Below, one piece after another: positions 33,510-45,402 of a DNA stretch of 64,000 bases (its first letter is position 1; each line of letters starts with the position of its first letter). The stretch comes from Cunninghamia lanceolata (lineage: Eukaryota; Streptophyta; Pinopsida; Cupressales; Cupressaceae): assembly GCA_027924645.1 (NCBI GenBank), contig BSBN01000860.1, forward strand, positions 5,766,001-5,830,000, read 5' to 3'. The notes beneath the pieces were generated by a model. It was not told the DNA's origin, made no database searches, and saw nothing but the letters and a program-made list of their open reading frames with translations. The translations under genes were made by a program, and so were the position numbers.

Positions 33510-33876
33510 TGTTTACGGCAATATGGTGTGTTTCACAGAATATGAAGTAAACAGAAATAAGTAGTAGTATAGTGCATCATACGAACATAACAGAATTACT
33601 CAGAATGGACTATTGTATTCACCATTGATTCACAGGAAACATTACAATGTTCATAACAGTAACATACATATTTCATTGTGACTCCAATGTCTGCATATCA
33701 ACTATTGTCAAAACACCGATGTCCCGACTACAATGTATTGACAACTTAAATACTCATGGCCAAGGTTGGTTGTGATACCAACCGTTGGTACCAACTCCAA
33801 ACTACCCGACCCGTCGGTTGATGCCGACAACTAATTACATCATTTGTTTACTTAAACTATTATTTTGCTGTCTACA
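33510..33876 (-). repeat. Right LTR (5' LTR) of the long Ty3 element
   Basis: 367 bp, pairs with 22027-22393, followed by the CACCC duplication at 33877-33881. Confidence 0.94.
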
Positions 33877-34188
33877 CACCCTAGGTAGTCAAGATGCCTA
33901 GGGTGGACCCTAGGCAAACCTGGGTTGTACCCAAGAGAACCCATGTGTACCCACACAAAATTTAAAAAAAATGTCAAGTACTTTTTTTTCATTTTTTTAA
34001 AACAAAAAGCATTTGCCAACTTAATTCCGTCCTAAAGTGATCTTTATTCGCTTATTATTAAAAACTACATAGCCCTCATCATTTATACTAGTTAGATTCT
34101 TCAGCTTCACTATTAGTTTCTGAAAAATGAAGATTTGGTTAGAAATAGTAAGGACTTGGTGTTGCAAAAAACATAGTGATAAAATTGT

Positions 34189-34324
34189 GAAAATGCTGTG
34201 CGCCATGAAGGTTTGTGTGGTTTCAAAGGTCTTAATTTGGGCTTGGTGGCAGGGGCTCCATGGCTCAACCCCACCTTGTACCACGAAAAGGAACGCGCAA
34301 AGGCACTACCCCTTGACCCCACTT
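34189..34324. repeat. About 136-bp dispersed repeat, first copy (second at 36178-36315)
   Basis: Both copies share the run GTTTGTGTGGTTTCAAAGGT and the following GGCTTGGTGGCNGGGGCTC, and end in an ACCCC-rich stretch. They are in the same orientation, 2 kb apart, one within and one outside the hAT element. Origin unknown; possibly a fragment of another transposon. Confidence 0.75.
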
Positions 34325-34395
34325 GGGGGCTCCACCCACAAACCCTTGCCAACCACCATCCCCAAATCTAGGCCCTTGGTTCCCCGTTCAAAGAC

Positions 34396-34561
34396 TCTAT
34401 GGAACATAGCTCATTTTGCCTAAAGCATTTCAACAAGTTGTGAGCTCTTCTTCAACTGAGAAAAATTGCAATTCATACTCTATGGAACATAGCTTATTTT
34501 TCCTAAAGCATTTCAACAAGTTAATAGTTCTTCAGCTGAGCAAAATTGCAGTACATACTCC
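34396..34561. repeat. 83-bp tandem duplication inside the hAT transposase remnant
   Basis: TCTATGGAACATAGC begins at 34396 and again at 34479, and both copies read on to AAAGCATTTCAACAAGTT and AATTGCA. They duplicate part of the hAT coding sequence. Confidence 0.8.
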
Positions 34562-34880
34562 TTTATCCACTCAAATAAGCAGAACCAATTGGGCGCAAAA
34601 AAAAGTTGATGATTTGGTCTTTGTGCACTCCAACTTGCATCTCTTGTCACATAAGAAACCTGATTACAATGAGGGGGTGACGAGGAATTGATATCAAACT
34701 CCTGTGTGTGCCAACTTAGATGCTAATGTTGCATAGCTTGCCAAAGTCTTTATAGATGAGGCAGCTTCTACATATGACATGGCTAATGCGAGTAGCATTG
34801 CAGTTGATTGTGGTTCAAATGCAATTGAACCAAATGTTGACTTTGATGCTCTTGATGAAGATCAATATGAAGATTATTGA
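34422..34880 (+). pseudogene. hAT transposase C-terminal (dimerisation) remnant
   Basis: In one frame SSSAEQNCSTYSFIHSNKQN is read, matching the conserved S-S-AER-WS...IHSKKRNRL block of plant hAT transposases. After a +1 shift the text continues DDLVFVHSNLHLLSHKKPD and, through further stops, ends NVDFDALDEDQYEDY at a TGA (34878-34880), an acidic tail typical of the family. Preceded by a duplicated 83-bp copy. The catalytic part is gone. Confidence 0.72.
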
Positions 34881-35290
34881 ATGTCGATTGTAATTTTCAT
34901 TTTGTATTGGCATTTGACAAATCACTGAATAATGATTTTATGAGTATTTTCTTTTTTGCAAATTATGAGGTATTTAAATATTTTGTTTATTGGCAATTAC
35001 AAGTATTACTGTTTTTATAATTTTAATATATATAAAGTTATAAATTATAGTTATATTGAGTATACACACACACACATGAACCCGTACCTGGGGAATAAAA
35101 ATGTCGTATTGGCTTACCTAACCCCAAACCCAAACCCGTACCTATCTGCGTACCAAGACCAAGACCAGGACCAGGACTGGTAACTTAGAGATTATGAAGA
35201 AATATAAGTTTTCAGAATAGTGGTGGACTTGCGTCAAGGCGTGTAAATCAACTCCAAGATTTTTTGGGCTTTTAAAGCTTGAAAACAAAG

Positions 35291-36177
35291 CAAAGAATGA
35301 GCTGGATAAGAAGGAATTGATGACAGAGATAGGTAAAGCAGTAAAAGTAGGTCGTGCAAGAAGCTATGCAGGAATAAAGGAAGGGGGAAAAGAAATCTAC
35401 AAAATCAATTGAAGATTCAAGAGACGATGCAGAAAATTGGGAAGAAGATTTGCACTGAGCAGGGCAGAAGGATGGCTAGCAGAGATCTTGAAGAAAGATA
35501 TGAAAGAGAGCACTAGAATAAAAATTGATTATTCTAGCGACAAGTCTAGACATGATCACGGCCACCAATAAGCTAGGAAAGTATGTCGAATGGGTTGAAT
35601 AGGCACAGGGGCAATTTTACCTTATCAAAAAATAATAAGAAATTGTGCTTTACATATGCTATTATATTTTAATGAAATTTTCTACTCGGAAGTTTTCAAA
35701 ATATTCTAGGGTTCATTTGAAGCTGAAATGTCACTTTAGAGATTCTACAAAAAAATGAGCATATATGTTTAAAAAGAGCAAAAGGTGCATTTCAATTTTC
35801 CTTGAAGCTGTATGGAGGAAAATTTTCCCACTAATGCAGCAAGCTGCAAATCAGATAAATGGGCCAAAGAATATAAAAATGAAAGGAAAGTAAAAAAAAA
35901 AATTCTGATAATCATAAAGAAAAACAAAAGAATCGTAGATGGAAAACTCGGTGAGTACTCATGAGCTTTTTATGAAACAAGTACTCACAAAGTAAACTCG
36001 CCAGTCTGAAGTGGCTGACTTTTCAACAAGTTGTGGTGGTGAAACTTGGCGAGTCCATGCATGCAAAAATGTGCCAAAAACGCAGCATAAACACTGGAAA
36101 ACACAATTTTCTAACATTTGAATTTTCTTGTGCAAATTGGAGTGAAAATACATGATTTTTTGCCTTTTTAAAAATTA
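35291..36177. other. Intron 1 sequence, unclassified
   Basis: No gene recognised; scattered frames are short. Confidence 0.45.
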
Positions 36178-36315
36178 TGAAAACAGCGTGCACCATGAAG
36201 GTTTGTGTGGTTTCAAAGGTCTCCATTTAGGCTTGGTGGCGGGGGCTCTGCCCTTCAACCCTGCCCTATACCACGATAGGGAACACACCTAGGGCACTAC
36301 CCCTCAACCCCACCA

Positions 36316-39026
36316 AACTCGTTTGATACATTTTGTAGCTATATTTTCCAAAAAGACAAATCAGAAATTTTAGTATTTTTTAAGTTGTCAAGTTTTTGCC
36401 GAGTCTAAACTTTTGGTTTGCCAAGTCCAAGTCAAGTCTGAGTTTGCGAACTATAAAAAGAAATATCAAATTCATAGTAACTTATAATTGGTCCTTTCTA
36501 GTAGTGAAACAAAGGGGGGAAAAATGCTTAGATGAAATGAAATCATATATCTCTAAATTTGTCTACTTGGAAGATTTCAAAATATTACAGGGTTTTCTTA
36601 GGAACTAAAACATCACTTAGGAGATTCTAGGCAAAACTGAGCAAAATTCATCTCAGTTTTATCTAAAAGCTATTTGCATGAAAGCTTACCAGCCAACGAC
36701 ATAATATGGAAAGACAGGGCAGATTAACCTAACATTGAAAAGCAAATTAAGAACATTTAAAGAAACCAAATGCACACACTGCTCTGTCTCGTATTGATTC
36801 AAATTATTGTAGAGACATTTGGTCCTTTCTTGCAGCGGATCATTTTGAAATGTATAGATATATATAAATAAAGACGCATTTCAGAAATTTCTTGATTTTT
36901 TCCTGCTCATTAAAGAAGTTTGATTAACAGGCCAAAGGAAAGGAAATCGAATGAGAGACCAATAAAATTTTCAATTAAAAAATAGGTCAAACACAAACAA
37001 TATTCAAATTTTGTAATATTTCTACAATATCATATAAACAAATGAATAAATATATCACATAGGAAGAAAATATATATACATAAAATTGTGTAGATGGAAG
37101 TTTTCAAAAATATTATAGGGTTTTAGTTAGTAGCAGACAAGTCACATGGGAGATTCTAAACTACATTGAAGTAAACAAATATAAAAATGAGGAAAAATGC
37201 ACTTCAGAATCCTTAATCTATATGCAGGAAAATCTGCCCATTGATACAATAAATGCACATACAGATCAAATAAACTGAAAATTGTAAGGGAAATCAAGAG
37301 AACTTCTGAAAATAAATAAAGTCAAAAAAAATAGTGAACTGATTCATCTTAAACTCATGTTCCACCAAGTTTCCGCTACGGGGATGGTAGGACACGGGGT
37401 GACACATTTCCAGGATGGCAGGGGAAGGGAGGCCTTTTTAGGGGATGGCAAGGAATGGCAATAAAAAAATTTGGAAATTTTTAAAAATATTGAAATTTCA
37501 CATATTCATATGATAAGGTATTCACCATATTCATTATATAACCATATTATGAAACATTAGAGTTGAATTGAGAATCCAAATGAGTCAACATACAAATTAA
37601 CAAAATTTCAATGTCTAATCATTTGAGTTTTCATTACCAATGTGCATATACAACAAAATGAAAAGGCTGAAAGGATACAACTACAATGTAGGGATTAAAC
37701 GTTAGTTAGGGTCTTGAATGTGATAATTGTTTTGTATATAAAGAGATTTCCCTAATTTACCATCTTCGATGTAATTACGAAATAAAGTGTATTTCATAAA
37801 GACAATGGGGTAAACACAAACAAGTATAATAAGATGCAATATTTCAATGCTCCCACATGGGTTGCATACCAGTCAACAATATGCTGCTTGCAGAGTGCCC
37901 TGATGCCGTGGTTTTATTCGTGTGAGATTTTCCTTTCAAAAACAGCCTAAGCTGGCACTTTTCCATCTAAAGCCAGTTATTCTTTTGTGACATGGGTCAC
38001 GATGACATGTAGCTGTGGGGTAAGCCATTGGGTTAGTTGGATACCAACCATGGGTTTGATCATATGGTAAGTTTGCCGTGGGTTTGAAACGGGCTATAAA
38101 CATAGGCACCCCAACTGCACCAACAATTCATGGGAGATATGAGCTTTGACAATATATATGTGTGACACATCTAATCACAGACAATTATGCAAATTGGATC
38201 TTTTTCATTTTGTTTAAGAGTCTAATTTTTTTTCACTTTTACAGGCAAGGACAGCTGCCTATCCCCGCCATTTCCTGGCTATTTCCCAGACATTTCAGAA
38301 ACATTTCTTATCAGCAGAGGGTTTAGAGAATGGCCCAGGGACATTTCTGAGGTTTCCCTGCATACCCAAACGTCCTCAGTACAGGGGACACCTGAAAAAG
38401 GGCAGGGAGCACATCCCCAAGTTTCCTTGGTAATGTCTGTTGAGGCATTTGATTCTTTGCAGCAATCAAACACACAGCAAATGAAAATAAAAAAGAAATA
38501 TACATTTCAGAATTTAGTTAAAGCAAATTGCCTAAAAATTATCCTGCTCATTCGGAAAATTAGATAAACAGGTGAAAACATTTCCTGAACCTGTGTCAAA
38601 GTTTCTGTTGAACATTTTAAGTGAGCTATCTGACTCGAGATGATGGAAACAAAATCTGGTGAGGAATCATAAACAATCACAACGCACAAATCTATTTCTA
38701 TGGGATAGATTTGTAAAATATATTTAAACCTAACAAAGGGTCTATGATTCATCACCAAATTTGGTTTGCCTGATAATGAGTGAGGTAGCTCACCCTCGCT
38801 ACATTGAAAAAGATCACTGAGGTTTCACAGAAGAGCTTGAACAAAAATGAAAATTGCAAGGCAAGATTAGAAAGACTAAGATTAATACAAGTGTCCCTGT
38901 GTATAGATCAAATCTTTTAAATAAAGAAAAAGAAAAGATCGGTTTAGGGAAAATTTTATTAACTAGAGTAAACCGACCATGTTTCGTTTAGCTGCAATGA
39001 ACTTTTCACACAGAGATCATAGTCAG
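36316..39026. other. Intron 1 sequence, mostly unclassified AT-rich DNA
   Basis: No coding sequence recognised. At 37369-38440 GC-richer ends with a partly inverted ACCAAG...GGGGATG pattern suggest a decayed DNA element, but target duplications are absent. Confidence 0.45.
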
Positions 39027-39456
39027 AAACCTCTTAATTCAGACGACTGTTGAGTCATTGCCAAATTAAAAGGAGAAATTCGTCGGTAAAAGAAATGTTC
39101 TGAGAACAAAGAAGCGACACTAAGGCACTATAAATTCTACAATTCCAATTCAGGAATAAATTTGAAGGGATAGAAATTTTAGTAGGCAAATCTTTACATC
39201 TTGAAAAATAAGTAACGTCTGCATTACGGGCTGATCGATTTTTTCCGAAACCTCTTAATTCAGATGACTGTTGAGTCATTGCCAAATTAAAAGGAGAAAT
39301 TCCTCGGTGAAAGAAATGTTCTGAGAACAAAGAAGCGACTCCAAGGCACTATAAATTCTACAATTCCAATTCAGGAATAAATTTGAAGAGATAGAAATTT
39401 TAGCAGGCAAGTCTTTGCATCTTGAAAAATAAGTAAGCGCTGATAGATTTTTTCCT
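39027..39456. repeat. 221-bp tandem duplication in intron 1 near exon 1
   Basis: AAACCTCTTAATTCAGA starts at 39027 and 39248, and the two copies run in near-identity to GATTTTTTCC. A recent local duplication 110 bp from the splice donor of exon 1. No gene in it. Confidence 0.88.
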
Positions 39457-39568
39457 AACCGGCATACAAAAATTTGAAAAATATGCTAAAAATTAGTCAA
39501 TTGGCCAAAGCAGCCTATAAATTTAAAACAAAACACCTGTGAATTCAACGTTCTTGGTACTTACATAC

Positions 39569-39796
39569 CTCTTTAAGCTTGGTGTCATCGCTGGGAAGGA
39601 ACAAATCTTCTACTGCCGGTGCTACAGAGTTGAGGTCCTTCACAGCAGGACTGCATATGCCTACATTTTCGGCCGCTGAACAAATTGTAGTATAAGAGAG
39701 CGCAAAGAGTATAATAATAAAGAGCGCCGCAGCTAAAGAAAGATTAAACTCCCCCCAAGAAGGCAGCAAAACGTCCCCCACCATTTGCCCCATCAT
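39569..39796 (-). CDS. BAGP1: Exon 1 of the C2-GRAM (BAGP1-like) gene, membrane anchor
   Basis: ATG at 39796 (ATG at the next codon too, MMGQMVGD) starts 76 residues: VLLPSWGEF, then one hydrophobic helix around residues 17-40 (LSLAAALFIIILFALS), then an acidic-neutral linker ending SDDTKLKE. Donor GAG|GTATGT ends the exon in phase 0. Plant C2-GRAM proteins of this type have PSWWE-like residues and a membrane segment at the N-terminus, before the C2 domain. The anchor suggests a membrane-bound protein. No in-frame stop. Confidence 0.75.
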
Positions 39797-39842
39797 TTCA
39801 CTAGTTCTTCAGTTATCGTCCTCCTCTAATATGTTGTTTGCA

Positions 39843-39853
39843 GGATTCGAACC
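39843..39853 (-). promoter_or_regulatory. Perfect Pol III B-box-like sequence upstream of exon 1
   Basis: Minus strand GGTTCGAATCC, matching the tRNA TΨC-loop/B-box consensus, lies about 50 bp upstream of the start codon, preceded by GCACTAACC-type bases. It may be the remnant of a tRNA-derived SINE in the 5' UTR. I see no complete tRNA cloverleaf. Confidence 0.4.
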
Positions 39854-39859
39854 CAGGCA

Positions 39860-40430
39860 TCCCAATCTTCTTGATATTCATGGTTAGTGCTTTTTAACTC
39901 CCAAGGTTTTCAATTCGAGGATCTTTGAACAAGTCCGCCCAAGGCAAAAACGGCCGGAATTGATGAAGGGAAGCGTTTTTCTTTCTTTCTTCTTCTTCTT
40001 CTTGCGCGTGTTCGGCAGGGCAGAAGATTTCTTTAATTTCCTGTTCTGGTCAAACTCCCGAGGAAAATGCTGGCAAACTACTTACCCCGGCAGTTTTCTT
40101 TTTTTCTTTTCTGATTTAGTGAAATATGAATTACCACGTCATCTGAAGCGCGTGTCATGGCGGGCGGTTGACGGATGTTCGCTGAGGACTATATTAATTG
40201 CTGCCTTAAATCAATCCAGCGTTACAATTCTTTACCAGGGTGGAAATTTGTAGCGGAGAAGCGTAAGTTCTAGAAGAATTTGAAAATTAGGGAATCCGGA
40301 GAATGCGCAACTGGTGGGGACGGATTCGAAGTAGAAATACGTCTGTGCTTTGAGCAACATCTTGCGGCTTGTTGAAAAAATGGGATCTAGACAAATGAGC
40401 GTTCAAGCAATTAAAATACTTTTTTTCTTT
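39860..40430 (-). other. 5' flank of the C2-GRAM gene
   Basis: GC-richer than the surroundings (with CGGCCGG near 39951 and CGTGTCATGGCGGGCGG near 40149), as promoters often are. I cannot point to a TATA box or transcription start with confidence. Short frames are not conserved. Confidence 0.4.
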
Positions 40431-40607
40431 CTTCGAAATAAAATGAAATGAATAATTTATAACGTCCACCAGACCAGGTAGTTTCCTTTCTTCGAAATAA
40501 AATGAAATGAATATTTTATAACATCCACGAGGCCAAGTAGTTTCTTTTCTTCGAAATAAAATGAAATGAATATTTTATAACCTCCGCCGGGCCGAGTAGT
40601 TTAGGAG
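40431..40607 (-). repeat. Three tandem 59-bp copies of a LINE 3' tail
   Basis: Units at 40431, 40490 and 40549 each hold CTTCGAAATAAAATGAAATG, then ATTTATAAC-TCC and GGCC-AGTAGTTT. Read on the minus strand this is GACTACTTGGCCTCATGGAT followed by an ATTTCATTTTATTT tail, i.e. the 3' end of the LINE family whose ORF2 is at 56161-57655. Three tails in tandem upstream of a gene are unusual. Confidence 0.75.
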
Positions 40608-42394
40608 AGAGCAGAGATAACTAAAACGAAACGTCTCATTTTTCAATTGCTTAAATCGATTGTTTGTTTGTGCTCAAGTTTATTCTCGTTTTTAAAAAAA
40701 AAATATCGGTCGCTAATTATTCTTTTCATGATATCTATATCAGGATACTTGTCAATATTCTTTTCGTTTTACTCACGAAGGTAGATGTGCTAATCCCTTT
40801 ATTTGGGAATTATTGGAGAGTCCGGTATAAAAGGTTTTTCCTTTTGGAATTCACTTAAATGAGATTCAAAAAACTAGGCACTGTAGATTCATTTGAGAGT
40901 AGTTCATTTGAAGTTTATATTAGTACATATATTTATCTATATAATTTTTAAAATATCACTTTTGAACTTAAGAGTTATTTTATTATACTTTATAATTATT
41001 TTATTTTATTTATATTATTTATTGGAGAGTTATTTTATTTTCTTAATAGTTATTATTTTTATTTCAAAGTTATTTTATTTGATTTTACAATTATTTAAGA
41101 ATTATTTTATTTAGAATAGAAGTTAAAGAAAGGAAATTAAAAGAGAATATTGAGATAGAGTTATGTTGGTGACTCTTAAGAATGTAAATTTTATATTAAG
41201 TCATTTCTTAAATGAATAAAGTTATTCATATTTAATCCTCAGAATGAATAAGATCTTTAATGCATGTCCATCATCTCTTATAGCATTTAAGCCTTTTTGG
41301 AGAACTCTTTTACTTTATAGGACATTGGATTATATGATACATATAGAGATATTTTATTTTCTTAAAACACTTAGGCTATGTTCTTATGGAGGGAGCTACC
41401 TAAAAAATTTGTAGGTGGTGTTGTGAAAATTAAGGAGCCTTTTACAATTAAATGATTCCATGAATTTTATAAAAGTGAATAATGGTACAAATTTTAGCTA
41501 ATAATGATTCCAACATCAAAAATATAAAAAAGATAAATTTCTCTCTAAAATTTAAAATCCAGTGGCTAGAGAATCTAAAAATTTTAAATGCCTTCTAATG
41601 ATGCCACTTAGATTAAAAATAAATAAATTGGTCAGAAAATTAGCTACTAAATGTCTAAGGGCAAAAAAGTAGGGGCTCTATTTTTTTATTAGAATAAGAT
41701 TCTAATTTATCTTGTAGTGATTTTTTAGAATAAGATTCTGATTTATCTGTAGCATTTTTTCCCTCATATCATGGAACCTATCTTTCCATTTTTTTTATTC
41801 TAGAGCCTATTGCATGGCGACCGTGTCTTTAGACAATAAACTTAAGAAAACTAAGTGGCTCCCTCATCTATGATATTGTACCCTTCTATATATAAAAAAT
41901 GAGATTTTTTTCTTAAAGGAATAAGGTTATGTGGGACAAAGGAAACTTTAAATTTCTTAAAACATCATTTTTTTTTTCAAATAGGTTTTTCAACATAGAT
42001 ATGATATTAGGTTTTTAAGTCATAGAAACAATTCCAAGAAACACTCTTTTAGGCATATCTGAAATAAGGGGAAAGGCATTTTCAAATAGTGGTTGAACTC
42101 TTGAACGTGGATCAATTACTCGTAAATGTAAATATTCAAACTAAAAAAACATTTCAAGAGTAGCAACAAATTTTAGTAATGAACTTTAAAGAGAATGTTT
42201 GTTTTAATCATTAAAAAAATAAGTTTATATAAATTTTATACATATCCCCAAAAATCCAATAGACTTGGTTTGCCTTTGGTTTTGAATGGTCAATGGCCAT
42301 GAGACTTGTGGAAAGATGATTCAAGCAAACCAACAAATATAATTGTTGATATATAGTGTATGTAAATAATAGAAGCAATATGATCGTTGATATA
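40608..42394. other. AT-rich intergenic DNA, nothing recognised
   Basis: No gene, repeat array or RNA gene identified. Short hydrophobic frames reflect T-richness. Confidence 0.5.
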
Positions 42395-44173
42395 TAGTGT
42401 ATGTAAATAATAGAAGCTTGCCATGCAAAGGTTTCCCAAGAAGACTCCAAGGGACAACACTCTAAATCGTGAAAATCTAAATGTGTTATAAGTGGAAATG
42501 GTATCCATAGAGAGACAAATATGATTAAACAAAGATGAAGTAAGAAGAATTAAAACTAATACAACAAACTACATTTAGTTCATTTTTTTTGCATATGTCG
42601 AGAGAGAGAGAGAGAGAGAGAAGATTGTTATCCTCTAGCTACATATATGTTACCAAATGTTAACTACAAATATTTATCTTTAGTCTATAAGCTATCATCT
42701 ATATATTATGTGCATGTTACACAGGAATGGTGGTTATGTCAGAATGATTACAATATAGCCAGCCACTTAGTAATAATTAGATGGTTGAATACGCATAGAG
42801 ATGGCATATGGTCTTCCATGTAGAATTAATGTCGAAAAGCATGTCGGTGTGACATAAGCCATGGAAGCACAACCTAACATGGAGTGATGTGGTGTGAAGG
42901 TCCAACATGGTGTGTTGATCACATAGAAGGTGTAAGGATTTTGCTCAACAATTTTAATTACGCCAATTAGGTTGTCTACAAATACTAGAGCAACATTAGA
43001 TGGGATAAACCCACATGATGGTTATCATAGTAAATTGGCATATATCACGTTTGATCGGAAAGGGGTAATTTTTAAAGATAGGGGTTTAATGTAAAAGGGA
43101 GTCCTAATAATAATACTATGTAGTGTTAAAACTAAAAATAAGATGAATAAATTGAGAATCCTTTTATTGTGTGCGTTGTGAATCTTTCATACAATGGGAC
43201 AATGTTGTGCACAAATTAACTAGTGTGGAGATGCAGTGTTGAGACACATATGATGATGGTTTGACATGTGTAAGTGTTAGTGTGATGTGATATGTTGTTG
43301 AGTAGAGTGGCATATCCAACATCACCAAGGTGAACACACAACACGATGCAACTTGGGATGTAACATTTACCCATTCTCTATACGTGATGATCTCCATTAT
43401 ATGTCGGTTGTCGATGACACAAATTAAGTTTGAAGTTGTACCAATTAACCTAATCATTATATCATCCTCCTTTGATCACTCTAAACAACTAATATGTGCC
43501 TTGGTGAGTATGTCTTGTGGAATCATATAGATCTAGATGTATATGGCCTAGTTCTAACTCTCAAGGTTGTTGAATATTTGATAGCTTGAGCAATAGAGAG
43601 AAGTATGGCTTAAAGAGTTATATGTTGAGTTCAAGACATAAACCCAAGTATCGTGTCAAATCCAGAACAAATGTGTTCTCTATGGATCTACATGAAGTAT
43701 AGTGTAAGAACCATGGCACAATGGCTTGATCTTTTCATGTGGAAGATTATTCCTTCTAAAGATACAAATTATCTACTAGACTCTATCGGTGAACATGTTT
43801 GTTGTGTAGTAGAAATTTATATACCTTGTCCATATCATTCTTCTAATGGTGTGAAAAAGCACTTGGGGGTACATGATATGAGATTTTGAACAACACTAGT
43901 TAAAACCTAAATGACTTGCCCAAAATGGACCATGCCCTATAGAATAGTGCAAACCTTTGTTGTAGGCATGTTGCATCAATGGGAAATTATCATCCCAAGT
44001 GTGCAAGTGTGTAAAGTTATAGATTCTCAGCAATTGGACAATGTTATCATTAACCACCCTTTTGTCCATCTATTAACGGATGTAATGTTGTGGACCAAAC
44101 TAGTTAATTATCTAACACACCCTTCGAGGTTTGCTAGAAATGACTTACAAAAACTTGGGTTGCAATTAAAGAT
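42395..44173. repeat. Degenerate long direct repeat, unit A
   Basis: Shares ordered blocks with units B, C and D, for example GACAACACTCTAAATCG (42449) then ATGTGTTATAAGTGG, TCTAGCTACATATATG, and further CATGTCGGTGTG. The left border is uncertain. Contains a (GA)n run at 42597-42622. No coding frame. Confidence 0.65.
42597..42622. repeat. (GA)n microsatellite
   Basis: An uninterrupted GA run of about 26 bases inside unit A. Confidence 0.9.
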
Positions 44174-45402
44174 AATGGATGTTGGGAGTCCAAAGTATAA
44201 GTCTAGATGAAGAGGTTGTCTATGGAGACTCCCAAGGAAAACACTATAAATCATGGAAATCTACATGTGCCATAAGCAGAAGTAATATTGATAGAGTCAA
44301 ATATGACTAGATAAAGGTGAAGTAAGAAAACTTATAATTAAGAGAACAAATTGTATTTAGTTAGTGAGATATATGGCTATTATCTTCTAGCTACATATAT
44401 GCTACCAATCTAAATCTAGGTGTTAATTACAACTATCTATCTCTAGTATGTCTATTATGGGCATGTTATAAATGTATAAAATTGTAAGAATGCAGGTTAT
44501 GTCAGAACATTTATTAAATAATTAGTGGTTGTCTATTGATCGATGGGTTAGATCCTTATAGGGATTATGATCGATCTTCCATATAGAAGCAACACTAGTA
44601 GGCATGTTGGTGTGGTGTAAGCCATCAAAACATAACCTAACATGGCAAGATGTGGCGTGAAGAACGAATATGGCATATTTATCACATAAAAGGTGCAAAG
44701 TGTTATGTAACAATTTCCATCAGGCCAATTAGCTTGTGTAGAGGCACTAAAACTACACTCGATGGCATGAATCAACTAGTGTTGAGTTGTGGGGTTGAAA
44801 CACATATGGTGATAATGTGACCATCTATTTAAGTCTTGGTGTGATGCAACATATGGTGGAATAGAATTACATATATAACATTTCCAAGGTGTATGCACAA
44901 AAGCTACAAATTGGCATAGAACATTCACCCTTTCTTAAAGAATGATGGTCTCTATTGTGTTGGTTAATGGTGGTGAAAGATTGAGTTTGAAGTTTTTAAA
45001 GGTTGTACCACCAAATCTACTAAACAATATTTGTGAGCATGCACATCGTGGAGATGGAGTTTATCTATCTTGCCCACATCATTCTTCTAGTAATATGGAA
45101 AGGTGCTTGGTGGCACGTGATAGATGTTGAGTGACACAAGTAACTAAAACTTGGGACTTGCCTGAAATGGACTATGCCCTATAGATTTATGCATAGCTCT
45201 ATTGTAGGCTTGCTACATGAATGGAAGAATATCGTCTCAAGTGTAAGGGTGTACATGATTACACATTCTGAACAATTAGACAATTGTATGATTAGCCAAT
45301 TTTTTTGTCCATCACCAAGGGATGAAATGTTGTAACCCAATCTTGAATCTAGTTAAATATGAAATGTTGTAACCTTAGGTTGCAATCAAACACAATCAAT
45401 GT
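44174..45402. repeat. Degenerate long direct repeat, unit B
   Basis: Starts TGTTGGGAGTCCAAAG and continues GAAAACACTATAAATC, TATGCTACCAATCTAAATC, CATGTTGGTGTGGTGTAAG and GGGTTGAAACACATATGG. About 1.23 kb. Same order as A and C. Confidence 0.7.

Larger units (their letters stand above)
22027..33876 (-). mobile_element. Ty3-type LTR retrotransposon with third frame (11.85 kb)
   Basis: Two 367-bp LTRs, TSD CACCC, primer site and purine tract, and in order on the minus strand: leader frame, gag with four knuckles, protease, linker, RT, RNase H, integrase, an extended C-terminal part, a CGTACG-rich spacer and a third long frame before the 3' LTR. Integrase has no chromodomain, and the protease loop is DGGSG, so it sits on the non-chromovirus (Tat/Athila-like) side of Ty3. 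Stops and shifts break every gene, and a solo LTR splits integrase. The LTRs are nearly identical, so most stops arose soon after, or were copied from a defective parent. Confidence 0.93.
21938..35188 (+). mobile_element. hAT DNA transposon, decayed, split by a Ty3 element
   Basis: Inverted 13-bp ends CTAAGTTACCAGT/ACTGGTAACTTAG and an 8-bp duplication bound an element that, without the 11.85-kb Ty3 insertion at 22027-33876, would be about 1.4 kb. The only readable gene piece is the C-terminal dimerisation region of a hAT transposase (34422-34880). The rest has been lost, so it is a defective copy. It landed in the second copy of the LINE RT duplication. Confidence 0.8.

Noticed and set aside
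37369..38440. TIR transposon with ACCAAG ends
   Set aside because: The end similarity is partial and no target duplication was found.
39839..39900. Complete tRNA gene on the minus strand
   Set aside because: Only the B-box/T-loop part is convincing; acceptor stem and anticodon arm do not pair.
39960..40253. 97-residue + strand frame in the C2-GRAM 5' flank
   Set aside because: T-run hydrophobics (SFFFFFLR) and no known domain; on the antisense strand of a promoter.
43653..44210. Short + strand frames in unit A as genes
   Set aside because: Not shared by units B and C in frame, no domain.
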